A stretch of DNA of 64,000 nt, taken from the NCBI RefSeq assembly GCF_001423965.1, contig NZ_LMPV01000001.1, positions 1 through 64,000 on the forward strand, written 5' to 3'. The DNA comes from Exiguobacterium sp. Leaf196 (GTDB taxonomy: Bacteria > Bacillota > Bacilli > Exiguobacteriales > Exiguobacteriaceae). Shown here piece by piece: positions 1 through 8,893 of this stretch (positions are counted from its first letter, which is position 1; every line of letters begins with the position of its first letter). The notes under the pieces are model-generated. The model was not told the DNA's origin. It did no database searches and saw only the letters and a program-made list of their open reading frames with translations. Both the position numbers and the translations under genes were made by a program.

Positions 1-20
1 CAACTTGACGCGAGACAATA

Positions 21-63
21 AAAAAAGAAGGAATTGCACATCCTGAGTGATGGCAATTCCTTC
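21..63 (-). terminator. intrinsic terminator of motAB
   Basis: An 11-bp stem (27-37 pairing with 53-63) is followed on the minus strand by a run of T. It lies just downstream of the motB stop codon and ends the motA-motB transcript. Confidence 0.85.
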
Positions 64-102
64 TTCTCGTTAAATTCAGCTAGTTATGTCCCAGCCTCTT
101 TT

Positions 103-876
103 TTACGTGCCGGACTTAACTTTCGTTTCGTCGAGTACGTTTGCTTTTAAGTCGATCAATGGTCGAATCAATACCTCGACACGTCGATTCTGACTACGAC
201 CGGCTTCTGTTTGATTGGACGCAATCGGTTGGAACTCTCCGTAACCGCTGACAGTAAACCGTTTTGGTTCGAGCTTTGGATTGCGTTGTAAGGCACGCAT
301 GAAACTGATCGCCCGGTCTGCACTGAGTTCCCAGTTTGATGGATACTGTGCCGTATTGATTGGGATATTATCCGTATGACCAGAGACTTGAATCTGACGT
401 TGTCCTGCCTTGACGAGTAGAGCACTCATGCCTTCTGCGATTTGAAGCGAGCGTCCTCTTACTTCTGCTTGAGCTGGCGAGAAGAGGGCTCGGTCACGAA
501 TCGTGAAGACAAGTCCTTCATTTGTAATTTCCACCTTGATGTCTTTTTCGAGCTGTTCATTTTTGATATATTTGTTTGCTTCGTCTTTAATCTTCTCGAG
601 TTCTGCGATTTCATAGCTTTGTGCCTTCGTTCGCGCGTCGAGTTTTTTCGAATCCTCTTCTTCTTGAGTGGAGAGCGAGCTGTTCGTAATCATCCCTGAA
701 CCACCATTGAAGACGGAGCTAAACGACTGGGACATCGCTTTTAGCTTGACGGCATCGACATTACTCGAAGCAAAAAGAACGATGAAGAGTGCTAGAAGTA
801 AGGTCAATAAGTCGGCGTAGGGAATCAACCAGCCTTCGGAGATATGTTCGTCATGCGGCTTCTTTTTCCGCTTCAT
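103..876 (-). CDS. motB: flagellar motor stator protein MotB
   Basis: Stator subunit that anchors the MotA/MotB proton channel to peptidoglycan and couples ion flow to flagellar rotation. The basic N-terminus (MKRKKKPHDEH) is followed by one membrane helix carrying the conserved ion-binding aspartate (PYAD, D22). The C-terminal half is an OmpA-like peptidoglycan-binding domain with SGHTDN near residues 165-170 and NWELSADRA after it. I chose the ATG at 876 over the upstream GTG at 885 because an AAGGAG lies at normal distance from the ATG but abuts the GTG. It overlaps the end of motA by 26 bp, so the pair is translationally coupled. Ion type (H+ or Na+) is not decided by sequence alone. No other flagellar genes lie in the window. 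Confidence 0.95.
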   Translation of the reverse strand: MKRKKKPHDEHISEGWLIPYADLLTLLLALFIVLFASSNVDAVKLKAMSQSFSSVFNGGSGMITNSSLSTQEEEDSKKLDARTKAQSYEIAELEKIKDEANKYIKNEQLEKDIKVEITNEGLVFTIRDRALFSPAQAEVRGRSLQIAEGMSALLVKAGQRQIQVSGHTDNIPINTAQYPSNWELSADRAISFMRALQRNPKLEPKRFTVSGYGEFQPIASNQTEAGRSQNRRVEVLIRPLIDLKANVLDETKVKSGT

Positions 877-1636
877 AGTTCGCACGCTCCTTCGGTGTCA
901 GGTACACGAGTAGCTTATCTTCTAAGTTTTTTGGTGATTCACCGTTTTGGATCGACAGAATGCCTTCGATCATCATCTCGTACAGTTGAATCTCGCTCGC
1001 TGATTTTTGCTTCAGTTTCGTTGCGAACGGGAACCAAAGGACATACCCGGTGAAAATCCCGAACAGCGTCGCGATGAAGGCACCTGAGATCGCATGACCT
1101 AATTTTTCAATATCCGACAGATCGGATAAAGCGGCAACAAGACCGACGACGGCACCGAGAACTCCAAGGGTCGGAGCGTAAGTTCCAGCTTGCGTGAAGA
1201 TGTTTGCATTGGCATGATGCCGTTCCGTCATGTTTTCGAGGTCGCGCGTCATGACGTCCTCGACATATTCAGATGGCTGCCCATCGATGACCATCATGAC
1301 ACCACGCTTCATGAACGCATTGTCGACTTCTTCTAAAGCTGCTTCTAATGACAGCAGTCCTTCTTTCCGTGCTTGCGTCGAAAGTGTCAGAAACTGTCCG
1401 AGTAAGACTTGTTTCGTCATTAATTTTTGTTCGAAAAAGATGACTTTAAGCAGTGCCGGTAGTACCTTTAGGCGTTCCTTCGGGAAGGAAATCATGATGG
1501 CAGCGGCTGTCCCGACGAAGATGATGACGAGGGCTGCAGGGTTAAGTAGGGCGACTGGAGGCGCACCTTTTAAGATCATTCCTCCGATCAATGTGATAAG
1601 ACCTAGTATGATCCCGATTATCGACACGATATCCAT
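851..1636 (-). CDS. motA: flagellar motor stator protein MotA
   Basis: Membrane partner of MotB with about four helices and a large cytoplasmic loop that contacts the rotor protein FliG. The 261-residue protein begins MDIVSIIGIILGLITLIGG and carries the conserved PTLGVLGAVVGL segment in the third helix region. The open frame extends further upstream, but that extension is a poor match to the family and would run through a terminator hairpin. The ATG at 1636 has a GAAAGGTGG ribosome binding site and gives the usual length. It is first in a two-gene operon with motB. Confidence 0.95.
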   Translation of the reverse strand: MDIVSIIGIILGLITLIGGMILKGAPPVALLNPAALVIIFVGTAAAIMISFPKERLKVLPALLKVIFFEQKLMTKQVLLGQFLTLSTQARKEGLLSLEAALEEVDNAFMKRGVMMVIDGQPSEYVEDVMTRDLENMTERHHANANIFTQAGTYAPTLGVLGAVVGLVAALSDLSDIEKLGHAISGAFIATLFGIFTGYVLWFPFATKLKQKSASEIQLYEMMIEGILSIQNGESPKNLEDKLLVYLTPKERANYEAEKEAA

Positions 1637-1680
1637 GATTGATGTGTGCCACCTTTCTGTATGTAATGCGTATAAGAACG

Positions 1681-1714
1681 AAAAATAAAAGAGCAGAAGA
1701 CACTTCTTCTGCTC
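1681..1714 (-). terminator. intrinsic terminator
   Basis: A perfect 10-bp stem (1691-1700 with 1705-1714) has a 4-base loop and a T-rich tail on the minus strand. It ends the small gene at 1735-1974 and separates it from motA. Confidence 0.8.
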
Positions 1715-1734
1715 GGAAATCCAAAAACCGAGAA

Positions 1735-1974
1735 TCAAGCGCCGTTTTCATCGATTAGCATTTGAATGCTTTCGTTTCGTTCGTCACGCTCTATATCGGT
1801 CAGTACGTCGTATTTTTTTAACACTTGATACAATTCATTTAGAATCGGTTGCTCCAAATGTAGTGACAAGAGTTCCTCAAATTGATAATACAATTGCGCA
1901 GGCATCCATTGTGATTGCCGTTCCAGCCTTCGCCAGACATCCTCAATCGAATGATCAGCCGTCTTAGGGTCCAC
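1735..1974 (-). CDS. small conserved-looking protein of unknown function
   Basis: Encodes about 79 residues, acidic and probably all-helical (VWRRLERQSQWMPAQLYYQFEELL), with no signal peptide or membrane segment. I do not recognise a family. The open frame could start at a TTG at 1986, but the AAAGGAGG abuts that codon. The in-frame GTG at 1974 lies 12 bases past the motif and is the better start. It has its own terminator, and its position directly before motA hints at, but does not show, a motility link. Confidence 0.6.
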   Translation of the reverse strand: MDPKTADHSIEDVWRRLERQSQWMPAQLYYQFEELLSLHLEQPILNELYQVLKKYDVLTDIERDERNESIQMLIDENGA

Positions 1975-2134
1975 TGTTTCCCTCAACCTCCTTTAATGAT
2001 TACACGTCCACTTTTATCTAGTTTACCAAAAAAATAAGAAAACGTTTAGTCGATTGCATATTTCGATAGAACTTCTTAATTCGAGGGAGTATGATAAAGA
2101 CAATTCTGTCTGAAAAAAATCTAGGGGGAGTAAG

Positions 2135-3526
2135 ATGTTCTCGCATAAAAGACGTTCACCACTGGCACGTTTTGGTCGTGTGGGTGAATTGATGTACCAT
2201 CAGTTGTTCGATAAACCGGCACGCTTCATCGCGACGGGTTTCACATTGACGATTTTGCTAGGTGGTTTTTTGTTATGGTTGCCTATTTCGCAACAGGAGG
2301 GGCAAGATATCTCCTTCATCGATTGTTTGTTCGTCGCGACTTCTGCCGGAACCGTTACCGGTCTATCGACGATTAATATCGCGGAAGCCTTTAATCTGTT
2401 CGGGCAACTTATCATGATGCTCTTGATTCAGGTCGGAGGGCTCGGCTTCATGACGATTGCGCTCGTCTTGCTGAGCGTGACAGGGCGAAAGATCGGAATT
2501 CGTCAGCGCATCATCATCCAAGAAATGTTCAACCTCGATAGCCCAGGGGGAACGATTCGTCTTGTTCGAAATATCATCGTCACGACAGTCCTTGTCGAAA
2601 TCGTTGGTATGTTCTTGATTGCGCTCGATTTGTTCATTCAATACAAATATAGCTTTGGGAAAGCACTTTACTACGGTTTGTTCCATGCCGTATCTGCCTT
2701 TAACAATGCAGGGTTCGCACTTTGGGGCGATAACTTGATTGGTTTCCAACAAGATACGACGTTCATCCTGACGATCGCGGCGCTCTTGATGATTGGTGGA
2801 TTAGGCTTTACGGTCATTGCTGACATCGCGGGAAAACGAAGCTTCAAAAAAATCTCCCTACACTCGAAATTGATGGTGCTGTCGTTATTCGTCATTAACG
2901 GACTGGGTGTCTTAGCGATGATGCTCTATGAATGGGTGTCTCACTTAGGTTCATTACGCGACGAGTCGTTCTTTCATGCACTTCATATCGTATTCTTCCA
3001 AGTCGTCACGACACGGACGGCTGGTTTCCAGACAATCGACTTAACGACGATGGTGCCGCTCTCGATCGGCTTGATGATGGTCTTAATGTATATTGGAGCA
3101 GGTTCCGCGTCGACAGGCTCCGGGATCAAGGTTACGACGGCGGCGGTCATCTTAAAGAATGTCTGGACGTATCTACGCGGACAGCGTGAGACCGTTCTGA
3201 TGCGACGGACGGTGCAAGCACAGGCAATCCAAAAAGCGTATGCGATTGCTGTCTTCAGTTTATTGTTCATCGCTTTGATTACGACGCTCCTTGCGTTGAG
3301 TCAACCGAATCTATCGTTCATCGGTCTATTCTTTGAGACCGTCTCTGCATTCGGGACGGTCGGTCTATCATTGAATGTGACACCAGAGTTAAATAGCTTT
3401 GGGAAGTTCTTGATCATGTTCATGATGCTGCTCGGGCGTGTGGGATCCTTGACGATCTTGTTCACGTTTGCGGCACAACGAGACCGGACGATTCGTTATC
3501 CAAAAGAAAATATGTTGATCGGGTAA
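2135..3526 (+). CDS. TrkH/KtrB-family potassium uptake channel subunit
   Basis: Membrane subunit of a Trk/Ktr potassium uptake system, expected to pair with a cytoplasmic KtrA/C RCK protein that is not in this window. The 463-residue protein has the fourfold M1-P-M2 layout. Pore loops are visible as ATSAGTVTGLSTIN, FHAVSAFNNAGFAL, VVTTRTAGFQTIDL and ETVSAFGTVGLSLN. The conserved glycines of these loops form the selectivity filter. The length and the C-terminal LGRVGSLTILF motif fit KtrB/KtrD better than the longer proteobacterial TrkH. A GGGGGAG ribosome binding site precedes the ATG. KtrB versus KtrD cannot be told apart here. Confidence 0.92.
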   Translation: MFSHKRRSPLARFGRVGELMYHQLFDKPARFIATGFTLTILLGGFLLWLPISQQEGQDISFIDCLFVATSAGTVTGLSTINIAEAFNLFGQLIMMLLIQVGGLGFMTIALVLLSVTGRKIGIRQRIIIQEMFNLDSPGGTIRLVRNIIVTTVLVEIVGMFLIALDLFIQYKYSFGKALYYGLFHAVSAFNNAGFALWGDNLIGFQQDTTFILTIAALLMIGGLGFTVIADIAGKRSFKKISLHSKLMVLSLFVINGLGVLAMMLYEWVSHLGSLRDESFFHALHIVFFQVVTTRTAGFQTIDLTTMVPLSIGLMMVLMYIGAGSASTGSGIKVTTAAVILKNVWTYLRGQRETVLMRRTVQAQAIQKAYAIAVFSLLFIALITTLLALSQPNLSFIGLFFETVSAFGTVGLSLNVTPELNSFGKFLIMFMMLLGRVGSLTILFTFAAQRDRTIRYPKENMLIG

Positions 3527-3531
3527 CCGAT

Positions 3532-3580
3532 AAAAAAAGTCCAATCGACTTCCCTTAGGGAAGAGCGATTGGACTTTTTT
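3532..3580. terminator. bidirectional terminator
   Basis: An 11-bp stem (3537-3547 with 3566-3576) is flanked by A-runs on the left and T-runs on the right. It serves both the potassium channel gene and the convergent SDR gene. Confidence 0.85.
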
Positions 3581-4643
3581 AGTGTGTCGCGTGTGTTTGG
3601 TAATACTGGACGAGCCGAGGCATCGTTTCTGTTAGGTCCGGACAAATGATTCCAGTATCTCGTAAATCACGTAAGACCTGTGTTGTATCGTATTGAACAG
3701 GATGGATGAAATAATCGAGTGTCTGACGTTGCATCTGGAGTCGTTTTGCGACGGTGGGTGTCAACGCTGTACTGATGAGCCGAAATGGTACGATACCACG
3801 CGGGTAACGTCCATAATAGGCGACATGTAACATCTCGAAAATCGCGCGTGCGCCATGTGGAAATGGATCCGTCAGATGATATGTCTTATTTTTTCCGACG
3901 GGTGCATGACTGAGATAAGCAGTCGCTTCAATGACATAATCATATGGCACGAGATGGACGAGCGCGTTTGCTCGACCAGGATACGGAAGAGGAGCAAAGG
4001 ATTGCAGGAGACGCATCGCGTTCAAAACGAAATAAACACCATCCCATTTCGGTGTTTCACCTGTTTCAGAATGTCCAACGACGATGCCGGGGCGGATGAT
4101 TGTATAAGGAATCGTTCCGAGTTCTTTGCGTAAGCGCACTTCAGCAAGGTATTTTGTTTCTTCGTAAGCATTTTTAAAGCGACTTGCCTGTAATTCCTCT
4201 TCGAGAATCGTTCCGGAGCGCAGACCGGAGACATACGCTGTACTGAAGTAGATATAGCGTTCTAAAGCACGGCACGTGTGGGCAAACTGTGTCACGTTCG
4301 CGGTACCGATGACATTGATCCGAAAGGCAGGTTCATATGCCGTAGCTAAATCGTACAGTGCGGCGAGATGAAAGATATGTGTGACCTCTTGTTGCAGGAT
4401 CATCCGTGTATCAGACGACAAAGCAAGTTGTTCGAGCGTGATATCGCCTTCGTGCAACGCGAGTTGCTCAGGTCGTAAGGATGTGCGTTCTAAAAGATCA
4501 TCGCGTCGCTTAACAGCTGCGTTTCGTTCTGACGATAAATGAAGCACATGAAAACAAGCGATTTGATCTGGAATACGTGCGAGTTGTTCAATTAGTTTGG
4601 TCGCTAAAAAGCCGGGAAAACCCGTCATGAAATAGGTCCGCAT
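3579..4643 (-). CDS. NAD(P)-dependent SDR reductase, epimerase or fatty-acyl reductase-like
   Basis: Extended short-chain dehydrogenase of about 354 residues. The N-terminal Rossmann motif reads TGFPGFLATKL, the pattern found in NAD-binding domain 4 (male-sterility/thioester-reductase) and epimerase families. HLAALYDL, an STAYVSG serine and a YEETKYLAE Tyr-x3-Lys pair supply the catalytic residues. The substrate is unknown. The ATG at 4643 overlaps the stop of the upstream kinase gene (TGATG) and has AAAGGA at good distance, so it is preferred to the ATG at 4652. Co-transcription with a sensor kinase is clear from the overlap, but a functional link is only inferred. Confidence 0.82.
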   Translation of the reverse strand: MRTYFMTGFPGFLATKLIEQLARIPDQIACFHVLHLSSERNAAVKRRDDLLERTSLRPEQLALHEGDITLEQLALSSDTRMILQQEVTHIFHLAALYDLATAYEPAFRINVIGTANVTQFAHTCRALERYIYFSTAYVSGLRSGTILEEELQASRFKNAYEETKYLAEVRLRKELGTIPYTIIRPGIVVGHSETGETPKWDGVYFVLNAMRLLQSFAPLPYPGRANALVHLVPYDYVIEATAYLSHAPVGKNKTYHLTDPFPHGARAIFEMLHVAYYGRYPRGIVPFRLISTALTPTVAKRLQMQRQTLDYFIHPVQYDTTQVLRDLRDTGIICPDLTETMPRLVQYYQTHATH

Positions 4644-6775
4644 CAATTCCATTCCTTTCTTGGATCGCGTTCGAGAACGACGGTGAACGTCGAACCATCA
4701 TTGATTTCTGATTCAACTGAAATCGCTCCTCCGTGTGATTCGATGATTTCCTTACAGATGGCAAGACCGAGTCCGGTACCACCAATTTTTCGGATGTCCG
4801 AGTTATCGACCCGGTAAAATTTCGTAAAGAGTTTGTCGAATGCATTTTGTGGAATACCGAGTCCGTAATCGGTCACGGAGAACGTCGCTTTCTCTTCGTT
4901 TGCCGAGAGACGGACTTGGATGTGATCCGCCTGTGGAGAGTATTTAATAGCATTCGAAAGCAAGTTCAACATGACTTGCTTGATTTTGTGCTCATCCGCA
5001 AAAACGAGTACAGGGTCTTCCGGCAGTTCCAATTCAATCCGGTGTTCGACGGTTTCCCGATAGGCATCGACGGTCGATGTGAGGAGATCGCGTAATGAGA
5101 ACGAGGTAAAGATATACTCCTGTTTTCCACCCTCTAGACGCTGAATATCTAAAAACTCATTTAATAGTGTCGTCAGCCGTTTGGTCTCTTCATGAACGAT
5201 TTCGACATAACGTTTGATTTTATCAGCTGGTTGCTCTCGGTAGCGAAGCAATTCCATATACCCAAGGATCGATGAGAGTGGCGTCCGTAACTCATGCGAT
5301 ACGGTACTGACAAGTTCATCCTTGACTTGATCCATCTTTGCTTCCTCAGTTCGGTCACGGAAAACGAATAAGAAACCATGACGAGAAATACGACTCTTTT
5401 CCTTCTTGATCGCCGTCGCATAAAATTCAAAATAAAGTGGACTTGATTCGTTCGGTCGCTGCAACGTAAAACGAAACGATAGTTCAGAATGTTTTCCGGC
5501 GAGTAGCTCTTCGACTTGTCGTAACATATCGAATCGGGTATTCAAATCAAGATTCGGGATCAAGCTGATCCGTTCTTGGATCTTACTTGGCGCAATCCCT
5601 GGTACATCAAGTAACTTGCGTGCTTTGACGTTCATGAAGATGAAACTTCCATCCTCTTCCGTCAGCAGGAATCCTTCATTAGAGGCTTGAAGAATCGATT
5701 GTGTGATGTCACGTTGACGCATGATGGCATTTTTTTCACGTTCAAGCATTTTCTCGATTTTTTTTCGTTCCGTGATATCACGAACGACGGCGACGCGCAT
5801 GTGAATATTGTTGTAGATGATTTCACGTGGGAAAACTTCGATTTCGACAGAAGTTCCGTCAGCACGTTGACCAAGAACTTCATAGGGCTCTTCTCGATGC
5901 TCTTCGATTCGTTGTAAGACACGCGCATGATGATCCGGATGAATCAACTCAAGTGTCGTTTTTCCTTTCATCTTTTCAAGCTTCGTCCGGAAGATGACCT
6001 CTGCTGCACGGTTGGCATCGATGATGATGCCATGATCATGAAAAATGACGGCTTCGACGACGGACTCCGAGAAGAGTCGGAAGCGGCGTTCACTTTTCGT
6101 CAGGTGCCATTCGATTTGTTTTTGTGTCGTGATGTCCTGAATGAGTAAAAAGTACGTATCATTCGGCAGACGTGTCATATAAAGCCGTCCATGGAACGTC
6201 GAACCATCCAGACGATGATAGGTCCATTCATTTTCCGCTTCCCGACCATGGAGTAAGAAGAGTTGTTCATCTGATAAATCTTTTAAGTTCAGTTGTTCAA
6301 GATGGTGACGGCGGGTAGCGACTTCCTTTGCGTCATGGAGAATCGTCGGTTTTAGACCGATGATGTCTTCAGCAAGATCGAATCGGAATAAGGTACTGGC
6401 TACCTCGTTGTATGCTCGAATCCGAAACTCCGGATCTGTGATGAATAAGGCAGCATCAAGCGTTGAATCGAATAAGTCTTCTATTTTAAGAGAAGCGACA
6501 TGGACAAGAAAATAGTCCGTCTCTTCAATCGCTGTGACTGTTAACTGATGTGTCGTCAAAATGATGGTTTCCTGTTGGATCGGAAACAAATCATCCGTAA
6601 TCGAAAAAAGTTCCTGGATCGTTTCTTTATCCGGAGCGGTCATGAACTGGTGTTGAAACGCGTCATTATGAAAGTGAATCTTTCCATCTGCATCGACAAG
6701 AAGTACGGGTTCTTTCATAGCACGTAACGTCGAATAGATGATCCGTAGCGATGAAGGAGATGAATGTTCTGCCAT
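4643..6775 (-). CDS. multi-PAS sensor histidine kinase (orphan)
   Basis: Soluble sensor kinase of 710 residues with no membrane segment. About four PAS-type regions fill residues 15-470, the third followed by a PAC-like DITERKKIEKML. A HisKA domain carries the phosphorylated histidine in STVSHELRTPL (H494). The HATPase_c domain shows the N box (LLSNAIKYSP), G1 (DYGLGIP) and G2 (GGTGLGLAI). No response regulator is adjacent, and the only partner in the operon is the SDR gene. The start has AGGAGGT 6 bases upstream. The stacked PAS domains suggest sensing of an internal redox, energy or small-molecule signal, which is inference. Confidence 0.93.
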   Translation of the reverse strand: MAEHSSPSSLRIIYSTLRAMKEPVLLVDADGKIHFHNDAFQHQFMTAPDKETIQELFSITDDLFPIQQETIILTTHQLTVTAIEETDYFLVHVASLKIEDLFDSTLDAALFITDPEFRIRAYNEVASTLFRFDLAEDIIGLKPTILHDAKEVATRRHHLEQLNLKDLSDEQLFLLHGREAENEWTYHRLDGSTFHGRLYMTRLPNDTYFLLIQDITTQKQIEWHLTKSERRFRLFSESVVEAVIFHDHGIIIDANRAAEVIFRTKLEKMKGKTTLELIHPDHHARVLQRIEEHREEPYEVLGQRADGTSVEIEVFPREIIYNNIHMRVAVVRDITERKKIEKMLEREKNAIMRQRDITQSILQASNEGFLLTEEDGSFIFMNVKARKLLDVPGIAPSKIQERISLIPNLDLNTRFDMLRQVEELLAGKHSELSFRFTLQRPNESSPLYFEFYATAIKKEKSRISRHGFLFVFRDRTEEAKMDQVKDELVSTVSHELRTPLSSILGYMELLRYREQPADKIKRYVEIVHEETKRLTTLLNEFLDIQRLEGGKQEYIFTSFSLRDLLTSTVDAYRETVEHRIELELPEDPVLVFADEHKIKQVMLNLLSNAIKYSPQADHIQVRLSANEEKATFSVTDYGLGIPQNAFDKLFTKFYRVDNSDIRKIGGTGLGLAICKEIIESHGGAISVESEINDGSTFTVVLERDPRKEWN

Positions 6776-6937
6776 GAGCTACCTCCTGACTGGTCTTCGA
6801 CCGTGGATTTTAAGACAGTCTTTCCTCGTTAGTTTACTTCTGCAAGACGAGCCGCGTTTCCTGTCGAAGGAAGCAACCAACGAAGAATTTTAGTATAGTG
6901 AAAAAAAGGTCACGACGAAGTAGAGGGGAAAAGTAGG

Positions 6938-7465
6938 ATGAAACAATTAAAAAGAAAACGATTGTTACTAGCAGCTTTGTTTGCCATGATAGGAATTTTC
7001 GGAACTTATTTTTTTTCGAGTTCTTGGGAACCTTTAATCTTAATCATCAGTATAGTAGGGTGTATCCTTTTTCTTCTTTTGTCCGTTTTAACGCCGTCGC
7101 TTGAAAAAAGACTCGATCGAATGGAAGGACGAGAATTTGAAGAATGGCTTGCCGATTTATTTGAAACAGCAGGATATCGGGTCGAGTTGACACCTGCCTC
7201 ACGCGACTTCGGAGCAGATTTGTTGATAGAGGATGAACGAGGGTATAAGATTGCCATCCAGGCGAAGCGATACAGTGCGGCTGTAGGGCTCGAAGCGGTT
7301 CAACAGGTCGCTGCCTCGGTTCCATTCTACGAAATGGACGAGGGATGGGTCGTTACGAATTCGACCTTTACAGAAGCCGCGTATCAACTGGCAGAACCGA
7401 ATCAAGTTCGCCTCATTGATCGGGAAGAATTGCTCGCATTTGCAAAGGAGATGAACCTGCATTGA
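6938..7465 (+). CDS. membrane-anchored Mrr-like restriction endonuclease domain protein
   Basis: A 175-residue protein with two N-terminal membrane helices (about 8-26 and 32-50) followed by a restriction-endonuclease-like (Mrr_cat) domain. Candidate catalytic residues of the PD-(D/E)xK fold are E65 or E68 (GREFEEW), D94 (DFGAD) and Q108-x-K110 (IQAKRY). The family signature VVTNSTFTEAA follows. Such proteins are common in Firmicutes and are thought to cut or bind DNA near the membrane, but the role is not established. No methylase or specificity subunit is nearby, so this is not a classical restriction system. GAGGGG precedes the ATG. Confidence 0.85.
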   Translation: MKQLKRKRLLLAALFAMIGIFGTYFFSSSWEPLILIISIVGCILFLLLSVLTPSLEKRLDRMEGREFEEWLADLFETAGYRVELTPASRDFGADLLIEDERGYKIAIQAKRYSAAVGLEAVQQVAASVPFYEMDEGWVVTNSTFTEAAYQLAEPNQVRLIDREELLAFAKEMNLH

Positions 7466-7636
7466 ACTTGTCGAATGATTGTCGACAAAAGGGGGTTGTC
7501 AATTTGAAGAAACGGTGCAATAATCATTTTCGTTAACGAAATATCATACAGATAAAGAAAGTTAAACTATACAGGATGTCTAAATAAACTGGGGACGAAA
7601 AACCAGCACGTTTTAGCAGTGAGAGGAGAATTTCTG

Positions 7637-8113
7637 TTGCGCAAAGTTGTCTATGTGCAGGGTTGCGTTTTTTCGCAAGGTCATGCCGCGATTTATGATG
7701 AAGCGCACCAAATGATCGGTGCGGTTCAACACGACGAAAGCGGTCGTGTTCAAGTAATGAATGGTGAAGGTAGAGGGGTAGCGTTTGGTAAGTTCATTCC
7801 GACATGTAAGAAATGGGTCGTGATGAACCATGATGGACAAGAGGTAGGTCAAATGCGCGAGAAGTTTTCGCTCTTCTCGAAGAAATGTGAGTACAACGTA
7901 TATGAGCGTGGTACGTTCACGATTTCCTTCGACCTGACAAAAGGAAAATTCTCCGTACGGAGTGCAGCCGGAGAAGTCGTTGCGGAATTATTGCAGGACG
8001 GTGATGAATACCGTCTTGTCAAGGATGCTGACAAGCTCTCGATGTACGAACTACTCTCTGTCCTGAAAAGTCTGACGAACAACGTCCACTATAAATCACT
8101 GACAGCTGTTTAA
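7637..8113 (+). CDS. uncharacterised protein, possibly LURP-one/tubby-like fold
   Basis: About 158 residues rich in short beta strands (KVVYVQGCVFSQGHAAIYDE, GTFTISFDLTKGKFSVRS). The pattern of repeated strands ending in a helix resembles the LURP-one/scramblase-like fold, but this is a weak judgement. I set the start at the TTG at 7637, which lies 8 bases after GAGGAG. The GTG at 7619 precedes that motif and lacks one. No signal peptide or membrane helix is present. It is transcribed alone and ends in a strong shared terminator. Confidence 0.6.
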   Translation: MRKVVYVQGCVFSQGHAAIYDEAHQMIGAVQHDESGRVQVMNGEGRGVAFGKFIPTCKKWVVMNHDGQEVGQMREKFSLFSKKCEYNVYERGTFTISFDLTKGKFSVRSAAGEVVAELLQDGDEYRLVKDADKLSMYELLSVLKSLTNNVHYKSLTAV

Positions 8114-8115
8114 AT

Positions 8116-8156
8116 AAAAAAAGATGCCTTCCATGACATGGATGGCATCTTTTTTT
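8116..8156. terminator. bidirectional terminator
   Basis: The AAAGATGCC arm pairs with GGCATCTTT across an inner ATG-rich stem. It has A-rich and T-rich flanks and is shared by the convergent genes at 7637 and 8159. Confidence 0.85.
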
Positions 8157-8158
8157 CA

Positions 8159-8782
8159 TCATGTCGTTTGCAGGACATGATGGAGGCGTTGTTTGGCTTC
8201 GTGTGTCAAATGCGACACACGACGGGCGTAGAGGCAGAGTTGTAAGACATGAACAGTTTCAGGGCGGTAGGCGTTAATCCGCTCGAGCGAGCGTTTGAGA
8301 CGCTTCTCCGTTAATTCGATCGGTCCACTTGTCTCCGCGTGCTGCGTATAGACGAGATAAAAATTAAGAGGGCTGATTAAATCATCCTCATCGATATTTG
8401 GGTTCTGGAAGACGATCGTCAGCAGTTCCCGTGTTTCTTCTAACGAGAAGAGGTGTTTTAAATCATCCAACAGGTAGATGATGGCGGCTTGATTGATCGA
8501 GTATTTTTTCCCACGATGCGGTACGCCGATGATGTCCCGAACTTCACGTTTCGTCCAGTTCTGGATCGTCGTCGCTGACATGTGTTCTCCGATTAGAGCA
8601 TTTGCCAAATGAACGATTTCATTGATCGATAAACCATTTTTTAATGGATCGAATTGTTTCAGGCGATTGATGACCTTTGGCAATTCCGTTCCTTCTATTG
8701 CGACGAGGGGTTCGATTCCTTTCCCCTCGTTCAGGCGTTGCAGACAACTTGATAATGTTTGGACTGCTTGAGCATCATACAT
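8159..8782 (-). CDS. DUF1836 domain-containing protein
   Basis: About 207 residues. The central segment (SATTIQNWTKREVRDIIG...GKKYSINQAAIIYLLDDLK) matches the DUF1836 pattern, which looks like a MerR-type winged-helix DNA-binding region with the TTIQNW recognition helix. The function of the family is unknown, but a regulatory role is plausible. The open frame begins with a TTG at 8788. The ATG at 8782 has GAGGAAG at 8 bases and is preferred. It is divergent from the kinase-like gene at 8894. Confidence 0.8.
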   Translation of the reverse strand: MYDAQAVQTLSSCLQRLNEGKGIEPLVAIEGTELPKVINRLKQFDPLKNGLSINEIVHLANALIGEHMSATTIQNWTKREVRDIIGVPHRGKKYSINQAAIIYLLDDLKHLFSLEETRELLTIVFQNPNIDEDDLISPLNFYLVYTQHAETSGPIELTEKRLKRSLERINAYRPETVHVLQLCLYARRVSHLTHEAKQRLHHVLQTT

Positions 8783-8893
8783 TTCCAAAACTTCCTCTCT
8801 AGGACGTCATTTGACCTTATGTTATCAAATGAAGGTTCAATAGGGCAAATGGCAACTAAAACAACGTACAATAATAGGAAAGGGGGAATCACG

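Noticed and set aside
1639-1738. N-terminal extension of motA
   Set aside because: It crosses a terminator hairpin and does not look like MotA. The ATG at 1636 has a ribosome binding site.
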